Source: Lycocorax pyrrhopterus obiensis (lineage: Eukaryota > Chordata > Aves > Passeriformes > Paradisaeidae). From it: DNA of 64,000 bases. The translations under genes and the position numbers were made by a program. Below, one piece after another: positions 49,278-62,794 of this stretch. The stretch spans positions 30,975,629 to 31,039,628 of the forward strand of contig JACSVZ010000006.1 in NCBI GenBank assembly GCA_014706295.1, given 5' to 3'. Below the pieces are notes generated by a model that saw only the letters and a list, made by a program, of their open reading frames with translations, searched no databases and was not told the DNA's origin. Positions within the stretch are counted from its first letter, which is position 1. Every line of letters starts with the position of its first letter.

Positions 49278-49436
49278 TCTCTTATATTCTGTCAAGTAGT
49301 GTGCCTGCTTTGCTTGTTTCTTCTAATGCTTATCTCACAGAAAAAAAACATCAAAAGAGTAATGTATATAATTTAGCTTAAAAACCCACTACACTAAATT
49401 GATGTTTCTGCCCGGTTGCAAACCGAACCCGCTACA

Positions 49437-49441
49437 CATCT
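49437..49441. repeat. Right target-site duplication of solo LTR (CATCT)
   Basis: Exact copy of the left duplication, starting directly after the CGCTACA terminus. The pair fixes the element's boundaries to the base. Confidence 0.9.
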
Positions 49442-52400
49442 CTTAAGCATTCATTATGCTAGCTTGGATCAAAAATCATTCCCTGTCATTTACCTCAATA
49501 TGTTGTTCTGAAATTCTGAAATTGCTCCAGAGGATTTAAGTTTACCTGAAGTTCTCTAAATCTTTTTTATAAGACTTAAAAGTTATGGTTATAAGGAAAG
49601 ACATGGAAAATAATAAAGAACAATAAACAATAATATTTTGATGCACTAATGATGATAAATCTTTAATAGCAAAATTTTTCACTTTCAAAATAGAGGGCAA
49701 TATGGTTGCAGGCTCTTTTCAATGCAAATTAAAAATTTTTGCTGAAAATTTTAATCTTCAAATCAAAAGTGATTGCTTTCTGTCACAAGTCGCCACAGTA
49801 CATACAGTCTTGAGGAACAGCAATAATGTTTTCACAATATAAAGAAGCAGTGTACTCTGTATTTCTATTTGGATATTTGGAAAGTAAGTCTAGAGAAATA
49901 TAGATGAAAATGAAGGTGAAGGGAATTTGGAGCAAGGAAGGGTCACCAGGCATCACATATTGAGTGTTTATGATGGACATTTTATGGTCTTCTGACATAG
50001 GTTTCCAATTGTAATTTCCTAAACTCAAACTACTTTATCAGTGAGAATGAAATATCTGCACCCATGCTATGAATTCCTACCACCTTATACGGCTACTTTC
50101 TTTTAGACAGGTCTAAGTCCTCATTTCTGTGGGCCAAAAATGGAAATGGATGGATCAGGCATATCTGTTAGCTTTTGGTTTCATGTATATTTTCTGAAAG
50201 AAAATTATGAAAGTATTCATAAAAAATGTGGTAAGTGTATACTCCATTTCAGGTTTCAGGGAAATGAATATCTGCCAAAAAGTTGCTCTACGACTCACCC
50301 TTTTCTCTCTAGTCCTCTACTAGACTCTCTGTTTCTCTGCCTAATCTCTTCTCCATCCAGGGTTGCCTTCTGATTTTTCACTCAATTTCCTCCCCTTCCC
50401 ACTTCGTAATTCTCACATTACCATTGACTTCTGTCCCTCTTAAGGTGCTTTGCTGTAGCCAGACTCTTCATATTTGAAGGCTGGAGGTTTTCAACAAGAT
50501 TGCTGAACGTGGTTTATGGTACTTTCATTTCTGTCCTCTTCTCAATGGCAAGAAAGAAAATACATCACCTGTCATATCATCAGAACTGTTAAACACGTTT
50601 GTGGTGAAACAAAAAATGCTGACAAGTATTCTAAGAGGCAGCTTCTACCAAAACCATCAGCTTTACAGCATTATAATTAACCAAAAGTGGTCGTGTAATA
50701 GAAAGCCTCAAGCAGCCTTAACTGTAGGTGGCACTACTGGCTGTGTCTATGAAAAAAAAGTTATGGGAAAGCTTCCAAAGGGCCTCATGCTACAAACCTT
50801 TCACAGTTCAAATTCCATAGATCATTCTCAAGAGTAAGGATATATAGCTACATAATTTTTAAGTGTGTGCTTTAATTAAATATCCCATACTTCCAAAAGG
50901 AACTGATTTACCTTGTTGATTACTGAGGAAATAAAAAGTATACAAAATAATGTGCATTCATATCTATAGAGCATGAGTTAGAATGCAGCAGCTGATCAGA
51001 ATTAGATGAACTCTTCACACATTTTTTTCCTAAAAATTTTGATCTTTCCCTCTCAATTTAAATAATCAATTTCAGACAGAAATAAGCCTAAAAATGTTCA
51101 TAGCTAATGGTCTTATATTCAAGAGGTTTTTTTTTCCTTTTTATATATAATAGCTCCAGATAGAATGAAAAAGTGACAAAAGGTGACAAAAATACAAAGT
51201 TAAAATGGGTGTACTCAGCTCCTCTCAGAACCTTAATCCTTTTGTGGGTTTGGGTTTAGTTTTTCATCTAAACTATTTCTAATCTAATACAAAAAGGTAC
51301 AGGAATAACTTTATCAAATTTTGTACTGGATGTATATTTTCAGCATGTACCAATATTTCTATTTTGTAGTGCTAAAATATTTGTTAGATAATTCAGCTCT
51401 CTGCTGTGCTGGCATCTGCTTCTTCTTTGTATAGCTATGTATTGACATAAAAAAATAATGTCTGATGTGTAAAAAGTAGCTTGCTGCCTGATTTCTTGTA
51501 AAGAAGTGAGCAGACTGTTATTTTTTTCAAGCTTTACTGCATGGAAAAAAGATCAGGCCAACCTGGGTCATACAACACTAAGATCTGTTCCAGATCAGTA
51601 AAGCCTTTTTATCCAATTTAGTCCCATGTTAGAAATATTCCTCACATTTTATATTATGCATTTCTAATTTCAAAGCCCATGCCATATAATTATTCTGTGT
51701 AATCAAACCTAACTGCTGGTTTTCTACACCAAGCTAGTGAATGAATATTCTGTCAATAAAGCCGGTATTTAACTATTTATTTGAGAAATGTGTAGACCCA
51801 TAATTTTAGAAATTTGATAAATCTGTAATTAAAATGTGTAATTGTATGTATATGTCATTAGCATTTGTGAAAAAGAGCAAAAGAAATAATACACATCAAG
51901 CAACAAAAGGGAACCCTGAAAGAGAATGGCATGTTCTGACAAGTTGCTATTTAGTTTTGACCAGAATGCCAAGTCTAGTCTTCTTTCAGTCTGATTATAA
52001 ATAAGATTATAAGTCCATGCTCACAGAATCTGCACTTTCCAGGCAGCAACCTTCTATCTCATTTGATATTTTATTTTATTTTCCAAAATCAAGCAATACC
52101 CAGAAAGTCCTAAGCATTACTTGAGCTCCTGCAGTATAATTTTGATGGGATTTCATACCTTCACTTTTTTATTTTTAACTACCATGACAGAAAATTATTT
52201 TAACTCCATCTATACTGCTATTTTGAAACTGCTATATAATAAGTTATTCTGCTTAAGGATATAGAAAATCAGTTCTGAAATACATATAGTAAACATTTCT
52301 TAAGTATGCAATTTTTAAAATTCAGAAAATAATGTCATCATATATTACAGTATTTCCAAAAGACAGAGAAATATATTCTTGTGCTAAACAAAGTGATCAT

Positions 52401-53337
52401 AATCTCTCATTTCAAATATCAGGATAAGGAGAATCTGTTTTTCTTCATGATTTATTTTTTAAAACAATAACACTTAAACGTTAAATATATCTCATCTGAT
52501 TTTCTAAATGGCTTCAGAATTCTTAGCCTACGTACAGATTTGGAGACACTGCAAGGAGATGCAAAAAAAAGCTGTGAGATGATTTGGAAGGTTTTAACAA
52601 ATTCAGTGGACATAGACATTTGCCAAAGAACATCTGTTGGTGTTTTTAGAATCCATATGTGAAAAAAAGAAGCGAGGAAAACAATTGGAAATAAACTGTT
52701 AAAACCCCAAACAAAACCTGGCTTCTGTTATGTTAATGTTTCATAGTCGAGCTTGGAACTTGACACATTCTTTTTCTACAACAGACATTTTCTACAGAAA
52801 ATATATTTATTTGCTTTTATTTAAAATTCACATGGTAACAACATTGCTAATTAACAGTCAAACACGTCTTCTCTTTCAATATATGAACATGGTTTTAATC
52901 TTTTTTTTTTTCTAAGCAAACTTAATTGAAGAAAATTGGTGGTATTCCATCTTTCAACAAGTAAAAAAACAGTTTGTATTAATCATTAAAGTAACCAGTA
53001 TTTTGCTTTGGTCAGAGATCTAAATTCCTCTGGATTTCTTCCAATAGTTCCAAAAATTAGAATTCTACTGGAAACCTTGATGCAACCTAAGCACACAAGT
53101 ATGAGGTAGCTACTTTCTCTCAATATTTTGAATACAGGGATATTGCAGAGCCACTTCTATCCTGCAGATAACCTGTCGCTTGCTATGATACAGGGGGATG
53201 CTTATGCTTGGTTTCCCAAAGGGACAGGGAGATAAAGAGGTGTGAGTGAATGGGCCTGAGGGGCAAAATGTCTCTTGGGAGACAGGGCACGAGGTGCTGC
53301 AATGCTTCAGGATGTGGGCATTTCTGTGGGAGTCTTA
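49442..53337. other. AT-rich noncoding DNA, no gene seen
   Basis: Frames at 49783-50028 (minus), 50140-50373 (plus) and 50601-50837 (plus) are under 82 codons with no recognisable domain. A pyrimidine-rich patch lies at about 50300-50400. No transposable element is recognised. Confidence 0.65.
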
Positions 53338-53387
53338 ACACTGATCTCACTGAGACTTTTGACTTGCACCAGTGTGAAATGAGTATG
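53338..53387 (+). repeat. Scrap of decayed amniote repeat
   Basis: TGATCTCACTGAGACTTTTG, then ACTTGCACCAGTGTGAAATG, resembles the 'CACTGACTTCAATGG...TTTACACCAGTGTAAATGAG' portion of an old amniote repeat. It is similar in kind to the copies near 4.6 and 62.2 kb. Only about 50 bases are recognisable. Confidence 0.35.
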
Positions 53388-55649
53388 TAATAGGTACAGA
53401 ATTAACATTCCAAAGGAATATTTGTTCCTTATTTTTTCCCCATGGAGAATACGAATTACAGTACTATAAATAAAAAGTATGTTTATATTACATAATAAAC
53501 TTGTATCTGCGCTTTGTAATGCTGGTTTATATTATATAATTGCACAGTCCTTCCACAAAGCAGGAACTGAAGAGCCAAGTGCTGAAGTACCTTGCTAGGG
53601 TAGAATAGATGTATTTGTGTTCAGCAGTGTCTTCCACAGATACAGCAGTGTTTAATATTTACTCTTTTTAGGAGGCAATGTGTGCTACCATCAAGCAATC
53701 AATTATTTGTCAGTGGAATAAGCCTTAAAGGACTGTCCTTTCTGCAAACAATGCAAGCACATTACTCTATCTAGTTGCCTTAAAACATCCTAATTTTTCT
53801 CATTTGTGTTATTAGTACATAGCACGAAAATCATGCTGAAAGATACCACACGGGCTGGCTCAGGAAAAAGGTCTGTTACAGCAACCTGCACTGTAACTCT
53901 GGTGGTGGGCCATTGGGGAAGTTTTAAATTGTTCTTGTAAAGAGCACCCAGAAATTAATCCACAGGAATGTCTTATCTGTTTATATTAATACTATAACAT
54001 GTGAATGTGATGTTATTTATAGCATGTAGGAAAAGTTTGTAGAAAAATGCTGAGAGTACTATAAGGAGAGATTTGTCTTTGTGGTAGGCAAAGTGTAATA
54101 AAAATTTATTTGAACCAATGAGCCTAGAGTCTGTTTGAATATTCAGTCACTTTTTACATGTATGGGATTATTTTTTCACAGAATCAATCTTTTGTCTTAC
54201 CAAATAGGAATCACTGGATACCCCCCAAACTTTCTCCTCCATGCATGTCTCTCTCCTTGCCTTTCATAGGTCACAACTAGAGCTCCTCTGAGGTGTGCTG
54301 AGCTTCCATGGTGCCCGGAAGAGCTTGAGGTGCGTTCATGTAGGCGTGTTTCATAGGAAAGACAATAGTCATGGGCTCAAGCTTTTGCAAAACTTAGTCT
54401 TTTTGTCTGGCTTTGCAGTAAGGAACTCCTCATGCTTTCCTGCATGAGTATTGCTGTTACAAAATGTCTTCGTTTCTTCCTGAAACAAGTAGTACAAGTG
54501 CGGAAAATTAATCTGCTTTTTGTTCTCTTTGATTCAGGAGTGTCAAACCTGCCAGACAATACCTGCTGCCTTTTGTGTGCATATAAGAGTGTGTATATAT
54601 CTGTATATCATTTTCCATTTTCTAGAAAAGACACCACAGAGCAGTAATGGATTGTGAATCTGATAACATTGTTGCAAGAGATATTTTACCTCAGTAAACC
54701 ATAGTAGTAAATTGTAATATGTATGATAATGTGCGAGTGCATTCTCTGGCAAACTGCTAAATCTGGGTCCATCATATTGAGCAATTTTATTCAGATGCCA
54801 TTGCATGGGATCAGAAACAAAATTGGGAAAGTACAATCATGAAGTACAGGTGATGACTGAAATTTGTGCATCTGACTATTTGTTAAGACTTGAATTTCAA
54901 GTGAATTCCAGAGAGTAACTTCTTAAATTTTTGTTGAATTTTAACACTGTCAATAAAATATGTGAACTCTACAGTTTAAAACCTATACAACTGAGATTTA
55001 TAATCAACATTTTGGATAATTCCTATCTTCCTAATCCGAATTGCTGGGATAGTCATGCTCGATATTAAACCTTCAATCTATTTTCAAAAGGGAACAACAA
55101 AGAACTTTGTACCATCACAAGAAAAAGGTTTGTATTTAAGTTAGATACCTAGAATTGGTACATGCAATAGATAAACTCTGACCATATACCAGGGAGGTCC
55201 ACAGTCCCAGATAGGATCACAGCAGGAAGTTAGTGATTAATGATCTAGGGTAATTTAGAACCAAGTTTGTTACAAACTCAATAAACCTTAAAGCCAGGGG
55301 AATCTTATCTAAGACTGATAAAAAGGAGAAGGAACATTGGCAGGCCAATGGCAGGAAGCTTTAAGAACACATCATGAATGAGGAAAACTATTTTGCAATA
55401 CTTAGATTATAATTCTGTAATAATTGAAATAGCTTTGGAGAGCAGGAAATGCATATAGTCTGAGGGAACAACAACAGAAAATGATGTTACACATATTGAA
55501 ATATTAGTGTCGATATTCAACATTTTCTTAGATGTGGGAATCCAAAGTGCAGAGAATATTTCTCTGCTTGTTTTTAAGGGTTCTACCGCCCTGGACAACA
55601 CTGTCTTTGACCTTCATCCATGGAGAAAATTGCCTACCCTCTGAGAAGA

Positions 55650-55680
55650 AGCAGAATCTACACTGGTGTGAACTAGGTGA
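55650..55680. repeat. Possible scrap of the same amniote repeat
   Basis: GCAGAATCTACACTGGTGTG followed by AACTAGG resembles the 'GATTTACACTGGTGTAACT' core. It is very short and low in confidence. Confidence 0.25.
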
Positions 55681-55797
55681 TAGAATATTATGTAAGATTG
55701 TCACAGGGTGAAAAATTTAGAGATGTTTGGTTTGTTAATATAGTAAATAGCTAAAAAGCAAAAATTTCAAAATGGAAGATTGTTGTTTTTCTCCAGA

Positions 55798-55836
55798 CCT
55801 TCTTCTTCTTCTGCTTCTTCTTCTTCTACTACTACT
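55798..55836. repeat. CTT trinucleotide microsatellite with ACT tail
   Basis: An interrupted run of CTT units with one CTG passes into ACT units at the right end. On the minus strand it appears as a short Arg/Ser-rich stretch within a 71-codon chance frame. Confidence 0.85.
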
Positions 55837-58800
55837 CCATATTCTGCAGTAGAAGTAGTTTGGGGTGATTGGATAAAAAACTCCGCAGTTCCTCTTTAGG
55901 TGACAAGGTGATTTATTGAACATTGGTAGAAAAGTAAAAATATCTTTCATTTTAAGTTTTCATTGGGTGATTTACCTTTAAAAGACTGCGTAATCTTGAT
56001 AATTTGGCTTTCTCTTGCATTCTCTGCTTTGTGCTGTGCCTGGGTCACGTCAGTGACTCTGTTTCTCTGATAAGATTAAATAAACAACTGCCTGAAAGCA
56101 GAGAACGTTGAAGGTCCTGTTCAGCTCCAGGATTTCAGGCAAGGACTCTAAAAAATCTCCCCCATCCAGGGAGGCATAATTAAGGCACGGAAAAGTGTCA
56201 TTAGAAATTTAATTAATTTGTCACATGTGTAAGAGAACTGGATAAAAAAAAAAGGCTAAACCCTAAATAAAGCCTAAACCGGTAGCCAGTGCAAAGCCCT
56301 TTGACTTTAAACAACAATTATTCCCTTTGGTACTATGAAAATTCTTTCTATAAGCCACTTCTGGAAATTTACAGGGTGAGTTGAAGTCAAATCTAGAGTT
56401 GGAACATTGAACATCTTGGCTGTAGGACCTGTCTGACCGCTAAGCTATTCCTTTTTCTGAGAGCTCATAGCATCTGTTTCTCTAAAGCAAATATACCACA
56501 ACTGAACAAATCAAACTGTTTAAATCAATTCTGATAACAGCCAGGTTTTGTTTTTCAAAATAATTGCTGCATTAAAAAAACATTCTCCAATTAATTTTTT
56601 TTCTACTTATCAAATAATGATAATGTTTGCAATATGACATGGAGAAGAAGAGGATTTTAAACTATTACACAGTGGATTTTTTTTTCAGCAATGGACTTAC
56701 AAAGCAAGGAAAATCATCATATTTCACTACATCATGCATCATCCACTTGTGTCATTTGCACTTAGTAGGAGTGCTTTCTGACCCATCAGCACCTGCTTGG
56801 TTAAAGTAAATACCTGGCTAAGTTAAATCCCAAGAAGCACACTGGCTGTTGAATTTTATCTGCATTATGTATGGTATGATAGTCAAGTAAGAGTTTTGTA
56901 TACGATACAATCAAATGTTCCCCATATTACCCACAAATCCTACAGCAATGGATTAGATGTTATCCACCTATCTCTACTGGATCAAGGTTTTCTTACAGTT
57001 CTGGAAGTCCAGTGGGAAAATGCAACTGAAAAATGATTGAAAAATAACTATCAGCTATTGCCACTTAAATAACATGAAGCTGTTCTCATACAAAGTGAAG
57101 AAGTACAAGTTAGAGTTTGTTATATGCAGAAAGAATCTCTTTTACCTTTTTACCCTTTCATGTGGTTTTTTTTGTATAAAAGCTTCTATCTTGTTTCAAG
57201 TTTGCTCTGTTAATGCATCAGTTGAGAATCTAAGTAATACAGCTTTTCTTATACAGATTCAACTTGTATGTGGTCTTTCAAGACATACTTGAAGTTAGCA
57301 CAGATTTTAGAGAAAGAATAGCCTTCCACAGTACACTAGACTGGAAATGAATAGTGCCAGGATTGGAACTGAAAGCATCTGCAGACCCACTTTATTACAT
57401 CTGTACTTCAGCATCCATCCTTCAGCTCCATAAACTGCTGCTCTGTGTGCGTTTGGGTCTCAGTATCTGATGGAAACCTTCCTGCATCTAACAGCAGAAA
57501 TGTTTACTGCTGGGCTACGATTCTGTCCTCATTTTACTGATCCATACTAAATGTTAATCTTTTTGTGCTGCCAGGAAATTGTATGAAGAAAGCACTTGCT
57601 TCCCTCTTAGGTGATAGTCCTGGCTAATGGAGCAGCATATTTGACTATTTTATAAATAATTTATGGAACTTCTTAAAGCTTATTTGTGGGAAATATTCAC
57701 TTTTCTCAGTATGCACACTAAAACTCACTTATCATAACTGAGATGTAGTCATATTGTCCTGCCTTAAGACAGGAAAGCTTTTTCCTTTTTTCTTAAAATC
57801 TAATCAGTGCTGCTGTGGTATGAGAATGCCCTGCAGCTGACCACAGGTCCCTCACAGCTGCTGAAGTAGCAAACCAGTTGTAATGTAAAACTTTGCTATC
57901 TGTATCAGCAGACTAGAAAATGACTGCTGCCCCAAATTTAACAACTGAGCCCCAGACAGCATAAAGAAATTAAGAAAGTTCTTAGACTAATGTTTTTAAA
58001 GTATCAAGGGGAAATAACACTCCTGTCAGCACTTTGAAAGCAAGTTCCTAATTCCCTTAGTCTATCTTGAAAAATTTACTGTGACTGAATCGGTTTCCTG
58101 AGGACATGCTTGAACACTTAACATTTTGTAAAATGTTGGTTTTTAGCTTGCCAATGCAGCAGAAGATCAATATGCAAATTCTCAGTGACAGCTAGACATA
58201 GTAGACATACAAAACTACACAGAACTGTGCTTCTTGTACTGTTCAGAGATAATTCCCTAGATAATTAATCATGAAAGGATTTTTCACTGTAGACAAGCCA
58301 CTAATGTGAAAAGGAAGATTTGCCTGTCTTTTTATGTCTTTTTTTTTTCATATATATCCTGTTCCTTTTCTTTGTTTTGGTTTTTTTTTAAACCTTTAAC
58401 AGAAAAATAAAATTTAGAGCTAAGGAGAAAACTAGAATTATAATAAATAATGGCTCAGAACTAAAGTGTGTATCAGGTGTATATCAATACAAAAATTAAA
58501 ACAGTGTATAAAGTTCATAGATAAATGCAAACACTGAATACCCTAAGAGTGTGCATATTATAGAAGGCCAAATTCTCCTGTGAATGGCACCTGTAAAGAG
58601 GATAATGTCTATAACAGTAGAGTTTTTTAATATTGGTAGACCCTGATTACAAGGCACCTGAATGAAATAGAAGGCCTCTTCCAGTGAGCACCCAAAAAGT
58701 TGTTAAGCTTATTCTGAATATTGTCTACAGAAAAGTATATGCTTTTGGTGTTTTTAAAACAAATATGAGAGTTCAAGGACCAGCGTACATTATTGATGTT

Positions 58801-59260
58801 ACCTATTAGCCCACAAAATGCTCCATCAAGCACTAAAGGAAGAGGAAAACAGAATAAAACTAATACTGTTTTAATCATCAGCAACACTTTTCAGCCTCTT
58901 TTCTTTCTTGTAATCCAAGTCCTACTGTGCTTAGCCTGCAGTTAACTCAATTTCCTTGCTTTTCTTGGTTCTTCTTCTGAGTGTGTATCTCTGTGGGAAT
59001 AGCATTAATGATTATCTGCTGAATGACTTCTCTTCCTCAAGTACTCATTCAGCAGTTCCTATTCTGTTTACCATATTTAAAATGATAGTATTTACTACAA
59101 AAGCAAAGAAGTTAACTAAAAAATGAAGATGGTTTTGCTATTCTTAGATAATCCTTTTATTAATGTTGCAGGAATTTTTAAGCAATAAGTAGAAATACTG
59201 CCTGAAATGACAGGTAGCTTGTTCAACTAAAAGTTAAGCCACATCTTAAAAGCTCATCTT

Positions 59261-59340
59261 GCTTTTTTCTTTTCTTGTGTTTTTTGTTTCCTTGTTTGTT
59301 TTGTTGCTGTTGTTTGTTTCTTTGTTTTGTTTTTTTTTTT
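59261..59340. repeat. T/G low-complexity tract (TTTG-rich)
   Basis: Degenerate TTTG and TTTC units are repeated for about 80 bases and end in a run of T residues. It is probably a decayed tetranucleotide microsatellite. Confidence 0.7.
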
Positions 59341-62235
59341 CATTATTATTGCTACTTTTAGGGAAAAAATTGCTCTCCTCTTATTTTTCAAAAAGAAAAA
59401 TTAATAAGTAAAACCAGAATTTCTAATGTGGTAAGTATTCAAAGCAGACAGCTTTTAACTAAAGAACCCTAAGAAAAAGATGGAACAATACACACAATAT
59501 TGCGATTTATGAATAACTTACTTTGACAATGCTGACAGAAAAACTTGATTTTTCACCTCAGAATCAAATTTCTGTATTCTCCTTTGACTTTACAAAAGCA
59601 AAAGTTATAAAGATTTTTATCAAGTTAAGGAAAGAGGGAAATTTGGCTACTGAATCTGAAAAATTCTATTAAGTGCAAGGTGATTATACAAATTTGCTCA
59701 AAGTGTATGATCACATTCTTAGATGGATTATTTCTGAGTGTTTAGAAGAGTTCTGCCTTTGTTATTCTGTTTGCCCATGAAATTAAAAAGAAATGTAATG
59801 GCATTGATTGTTTTTACAGTAACAGAATATGGAGGGATCTACATTTCAATAATTCCTGTTAAAAGGACAGAGTTCACAGTATAAAAAGAAACTTTTTTAA
59901 ACTGAATTCATACATTCATCAGTTTTTTAGCTGGATTCATCAATAGCTTATTTGGGGAAATGAGGTGTGAAATTGTTCTCCACTGTTGTTTTGCAAGCTC
60001 CTTAAAAATGTGATAAAACTAAGTTTTAAGAAGAGGGACTACTATTTGCTTGGATTTTGTAAGAATATATGTTAACTATATAATGATCTTTAAAGAGAGT
60101 GTCTGGAAGCACTGTTCTTAAGCACTAAAACTACTGACACTTAAACATAAATCTTCCACTACTTGATATAAATTTTTATACTGTAGCATCACTTTCTTGA
60201 TCTGTATTGAAGTAGTTATTCAACAATACCTTCTCTGTGCTGAATATTCCCTAAGGAATACTAACTAATTTTTAGACACAAATAATATTTTTATAAGGAT
60301 GAATCTATTTTATTATTCAGAGTGCTTGTATGCTATATGTAATTTGGAAATTGATGTAGCTAATCCTCGTTAACTGTGTATTTTTAAAATTACTCTTTCA
60401 GAAAACTAGAAATGAGATAAATGTATATTTTCCGATGATCGAGTAAATGCACTTCAGCTTGCAAGAAATAATTTCCCTGGTGAGGAAATACATCTTTCTT
60501 TTTCTTTGTTGTCCCTACAATGATTGTTATAAAATATTTGAGCCCAAATAATTTGCTGAAGTATTTGAACAAAAATTTATTTACCTTCTGCAGAGCTATG
60601 TCTACTCACATCAGTCTAAAATAGAGCTGGTTTCTGGATGCCATTTGTGTCTAATTCATGCAGATATTATCCATCCATATGTTTCTTAGTGGAACAGTGA
60701 ACTCTTAAAATTAGTTTAATATAATTTTCCTAGAGTAATATAGAAAGTGGTTTACAGACAAAAATTATTTTACTTGAAGGGAATGTGTTTGAGGTCACAT
60801 CAGTCCCAGATGTTGGAACAACATAAGAGCTATGTGAAGTTGCAATGAAATTAATTTTCTGGCTATGACTCAATGCCAAGAGTGTACCCTGATGCAAAAA
60901 AAACCCCAACCCAGTTAGTACCATTTTATTCCCTTCACCTGCACCCACTTTCTGTGGTAACACCAGATGCACAATTTCACTGGTTCCATATATTCAACTA
61001 CAAGATTGTTGCAACATACTGTGCAAATGAGTCACAGTGCAAGTAAAGACTATGAAGAGGATGCTAAAACCTGTAAGCAGTTCCTAGTGCCTGTATGAAA
61101 GGCATCTCATCTACTAAGCCCAGTCTTAGAGGACTAGACTCTTAGTGAAACTTAGGAGCTCCATTAATCCTATATGGTAATGATTCATGAATTAAATAAA
61201 CTGCTCTTTAAAGTGATGAAAATTGGAAATAAAGAATTTCTCCCAGTCATTGCTTATCAGATTCCTACAATACCACTTATCCAGTGTTAATTCACTCTTA
61301 AAAATTGTAACGAGCTATTTTCCCTCATCATTTATCCTCGTCAATGAACGTGTGATGATTTGTGTATGGAATATAGGGCATGGTATTCGGTCCCACTGAA
61401 GCATAGGTGGAATTTTCTGAAGCTTTGCATTGTTTTACACATGAAAAAAGAAATAAAAAAATATAGTGACAACTTAATTTCTATACTACTATTCACAGAA
61501 AGGGAATTTAAGTTCATGATTTAAATATGTGTGCAGCTCTTGTTCCCTACATGCATATAACTCGCTCCCTACCCTCAGCAAAAATTATTACAGTCTGGAA
61601 CACATGTACAAAATGATTGACTGAAGGAAGAAGAGAGATTGAGAAAATTTCTAACATTTATCTTAGTGATATTAAAACTGAAGTGACAACTAAAATAATT
61701 GCTGTCAGTAAACTCAATGACAAAGAAAGCACTAGGGAGGAACCTAAGGAATATTACTGGTATGATAACTAATGAGTATAGATGGCCATAAAAATTAAGG
61801 ATACAAATAGAAAACTTAGCTGTTTTTAGAGTGAATATGGTGTTGGTGTCTCTACAAAGTGTTGGGCGCACTTATTAAATGAATACTTACCCAGAATATT
61901 AGGCAATTTCATTCAGTCATCCAGGTAACATTTTTAGTTCTATTATCTCATTTCTTATTCAAAATTATTTATGCACTGAAAGCTATGATTTTCTTGTGCT
62001 TTCCTTCCACAAGAAGAGTTTACATCAGTGGTCTGAAATTGGACTTCAGCACTCCATTTGTATGTAAGCAGAGTGTTGGTTTTGTATTAAAGAACACATT
62101 AGAACTCTTGAATATGGAGGAGGTCGTCTCTCATATAATCAATTCTAATACACTTGGAAACTAAGTATGGTGTCTGACAGGATCATTGTCCTTAATGTAA
62201 TTTGATAATATTGTATACAGACCAGTTGTTCCTTC
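59341..62235. other. AT-rich noncoding DNA, no gene seen
   Basis: No gene, RNA gene or interspersed repeat is recognised. Minus-strand frames at 60730-60972 and 61575-61871 are under 100 codons and featureless. Confidence 0.65.
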
Positions 62236-62300
62236 TGATCCTGTGACCTGAACTGGCATTGACTTGAGCTACGGCGTTTGCCCATTTAGTCCAAAGGAAT
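62236..62300 (+). repeat. Decayed amniote-wide interspersed repeat
   Basis: GGCATTGACTTGAGCTACGG, then CGTTTGCCCATTTAGTCCA, resembles 'CCATTGACTTCAATGGAGCTACGCCGATTTACACCAGC' known from turtle, crocodile and bird genomes. A short deletion would account for the missing AATGG. This is the clearest of the similar copies in the window. Assignment to a named family needs a library search. Confidence 0.45.
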
Positions 62301-62794
62301 TGCAATCCACTTTGCCAGAGAAACCTCACTGATTTATAATACCATATACAAACCAAACCTACTATTTAAAAAAATTTTCTTGCCCTCACTTCTGTTAATT
62401 TCCAGTTAAATATTCTGAGTTACACATCCCTGTATTCCTTAAATGCTATGTCATTCTGACAGTCATGCCTTTGATAGAAAAACTGTTTTGTCAACTTCGA
62501 GATGATTTTGCAGGCATAAAAATACATCCCTCTGCATCACCAATAAAGTGTCTAAGGTTAAATTAATCAGTCCTGCACACTTTTACACCTACTTGATTTG
62601 AACTTAATGATGTGTTTGCTCTCAGAATTCTCCACTGAGGACACATTTTCAGTTTTGAAAATCAGGAAATAAAGTTTACAGTTTGTGAAAATCCCTAGAT
62701 TTCCTTGCTTGATTCCACATTCTCCCACTCTCTTAATCCCGGCTAAAAAAAGTCTGCTTTCTCTAATTCAGTTACTTTTTAAAAAAATAATTTT

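Larger units (their letters stand above)
48186..49436 (+). mobile_element. Complete solo LTR of an endogenous retrovirus, 1251 bp
   Basis: The element starts TGTCGTGGTTTGAC and ends CCCGCTACA, giving the TGT...ACA ends expected of retroviral LTRs. It is flanked by identical 5-bp copies of CATCT. A TATAAAAA motif lies at 48251-48258 and an AATAAA polyadenylation signal at 49272-49277, followed by a G/T-rich stretch at 49291-49320. A CACGTG E-box is at 48714-48719 and a YY1-like ATGGCGAC near 48675. The block around 48290-48420 is the only clearly CpG-rich stretch in the window. The 5-bp duplication and the CGTGGTTT terminus suggest an avian ERVL-type family. There is no internal viral sequence, so it is a recombination product between two LTRs. 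Orientation rests on the AATAAA/GT-rich order and is uncertain, because related bird LTRs carry a similar CCACGACA motif at their 3' end. The open frames inside it are not viral genes. Confidence 0.9.
53388..59260. other. AT-rich noncoding DNA, no gene seen
   Basis: Apart from the two short repeats at 55650-55680 and 55798-55836, nothing is recognised. Frames at 54432-54836 overlap on opposite strands and lack domains. A slightly GC-richer patch at 57340-57560 shows no exon signals. Confidence 0.65.
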
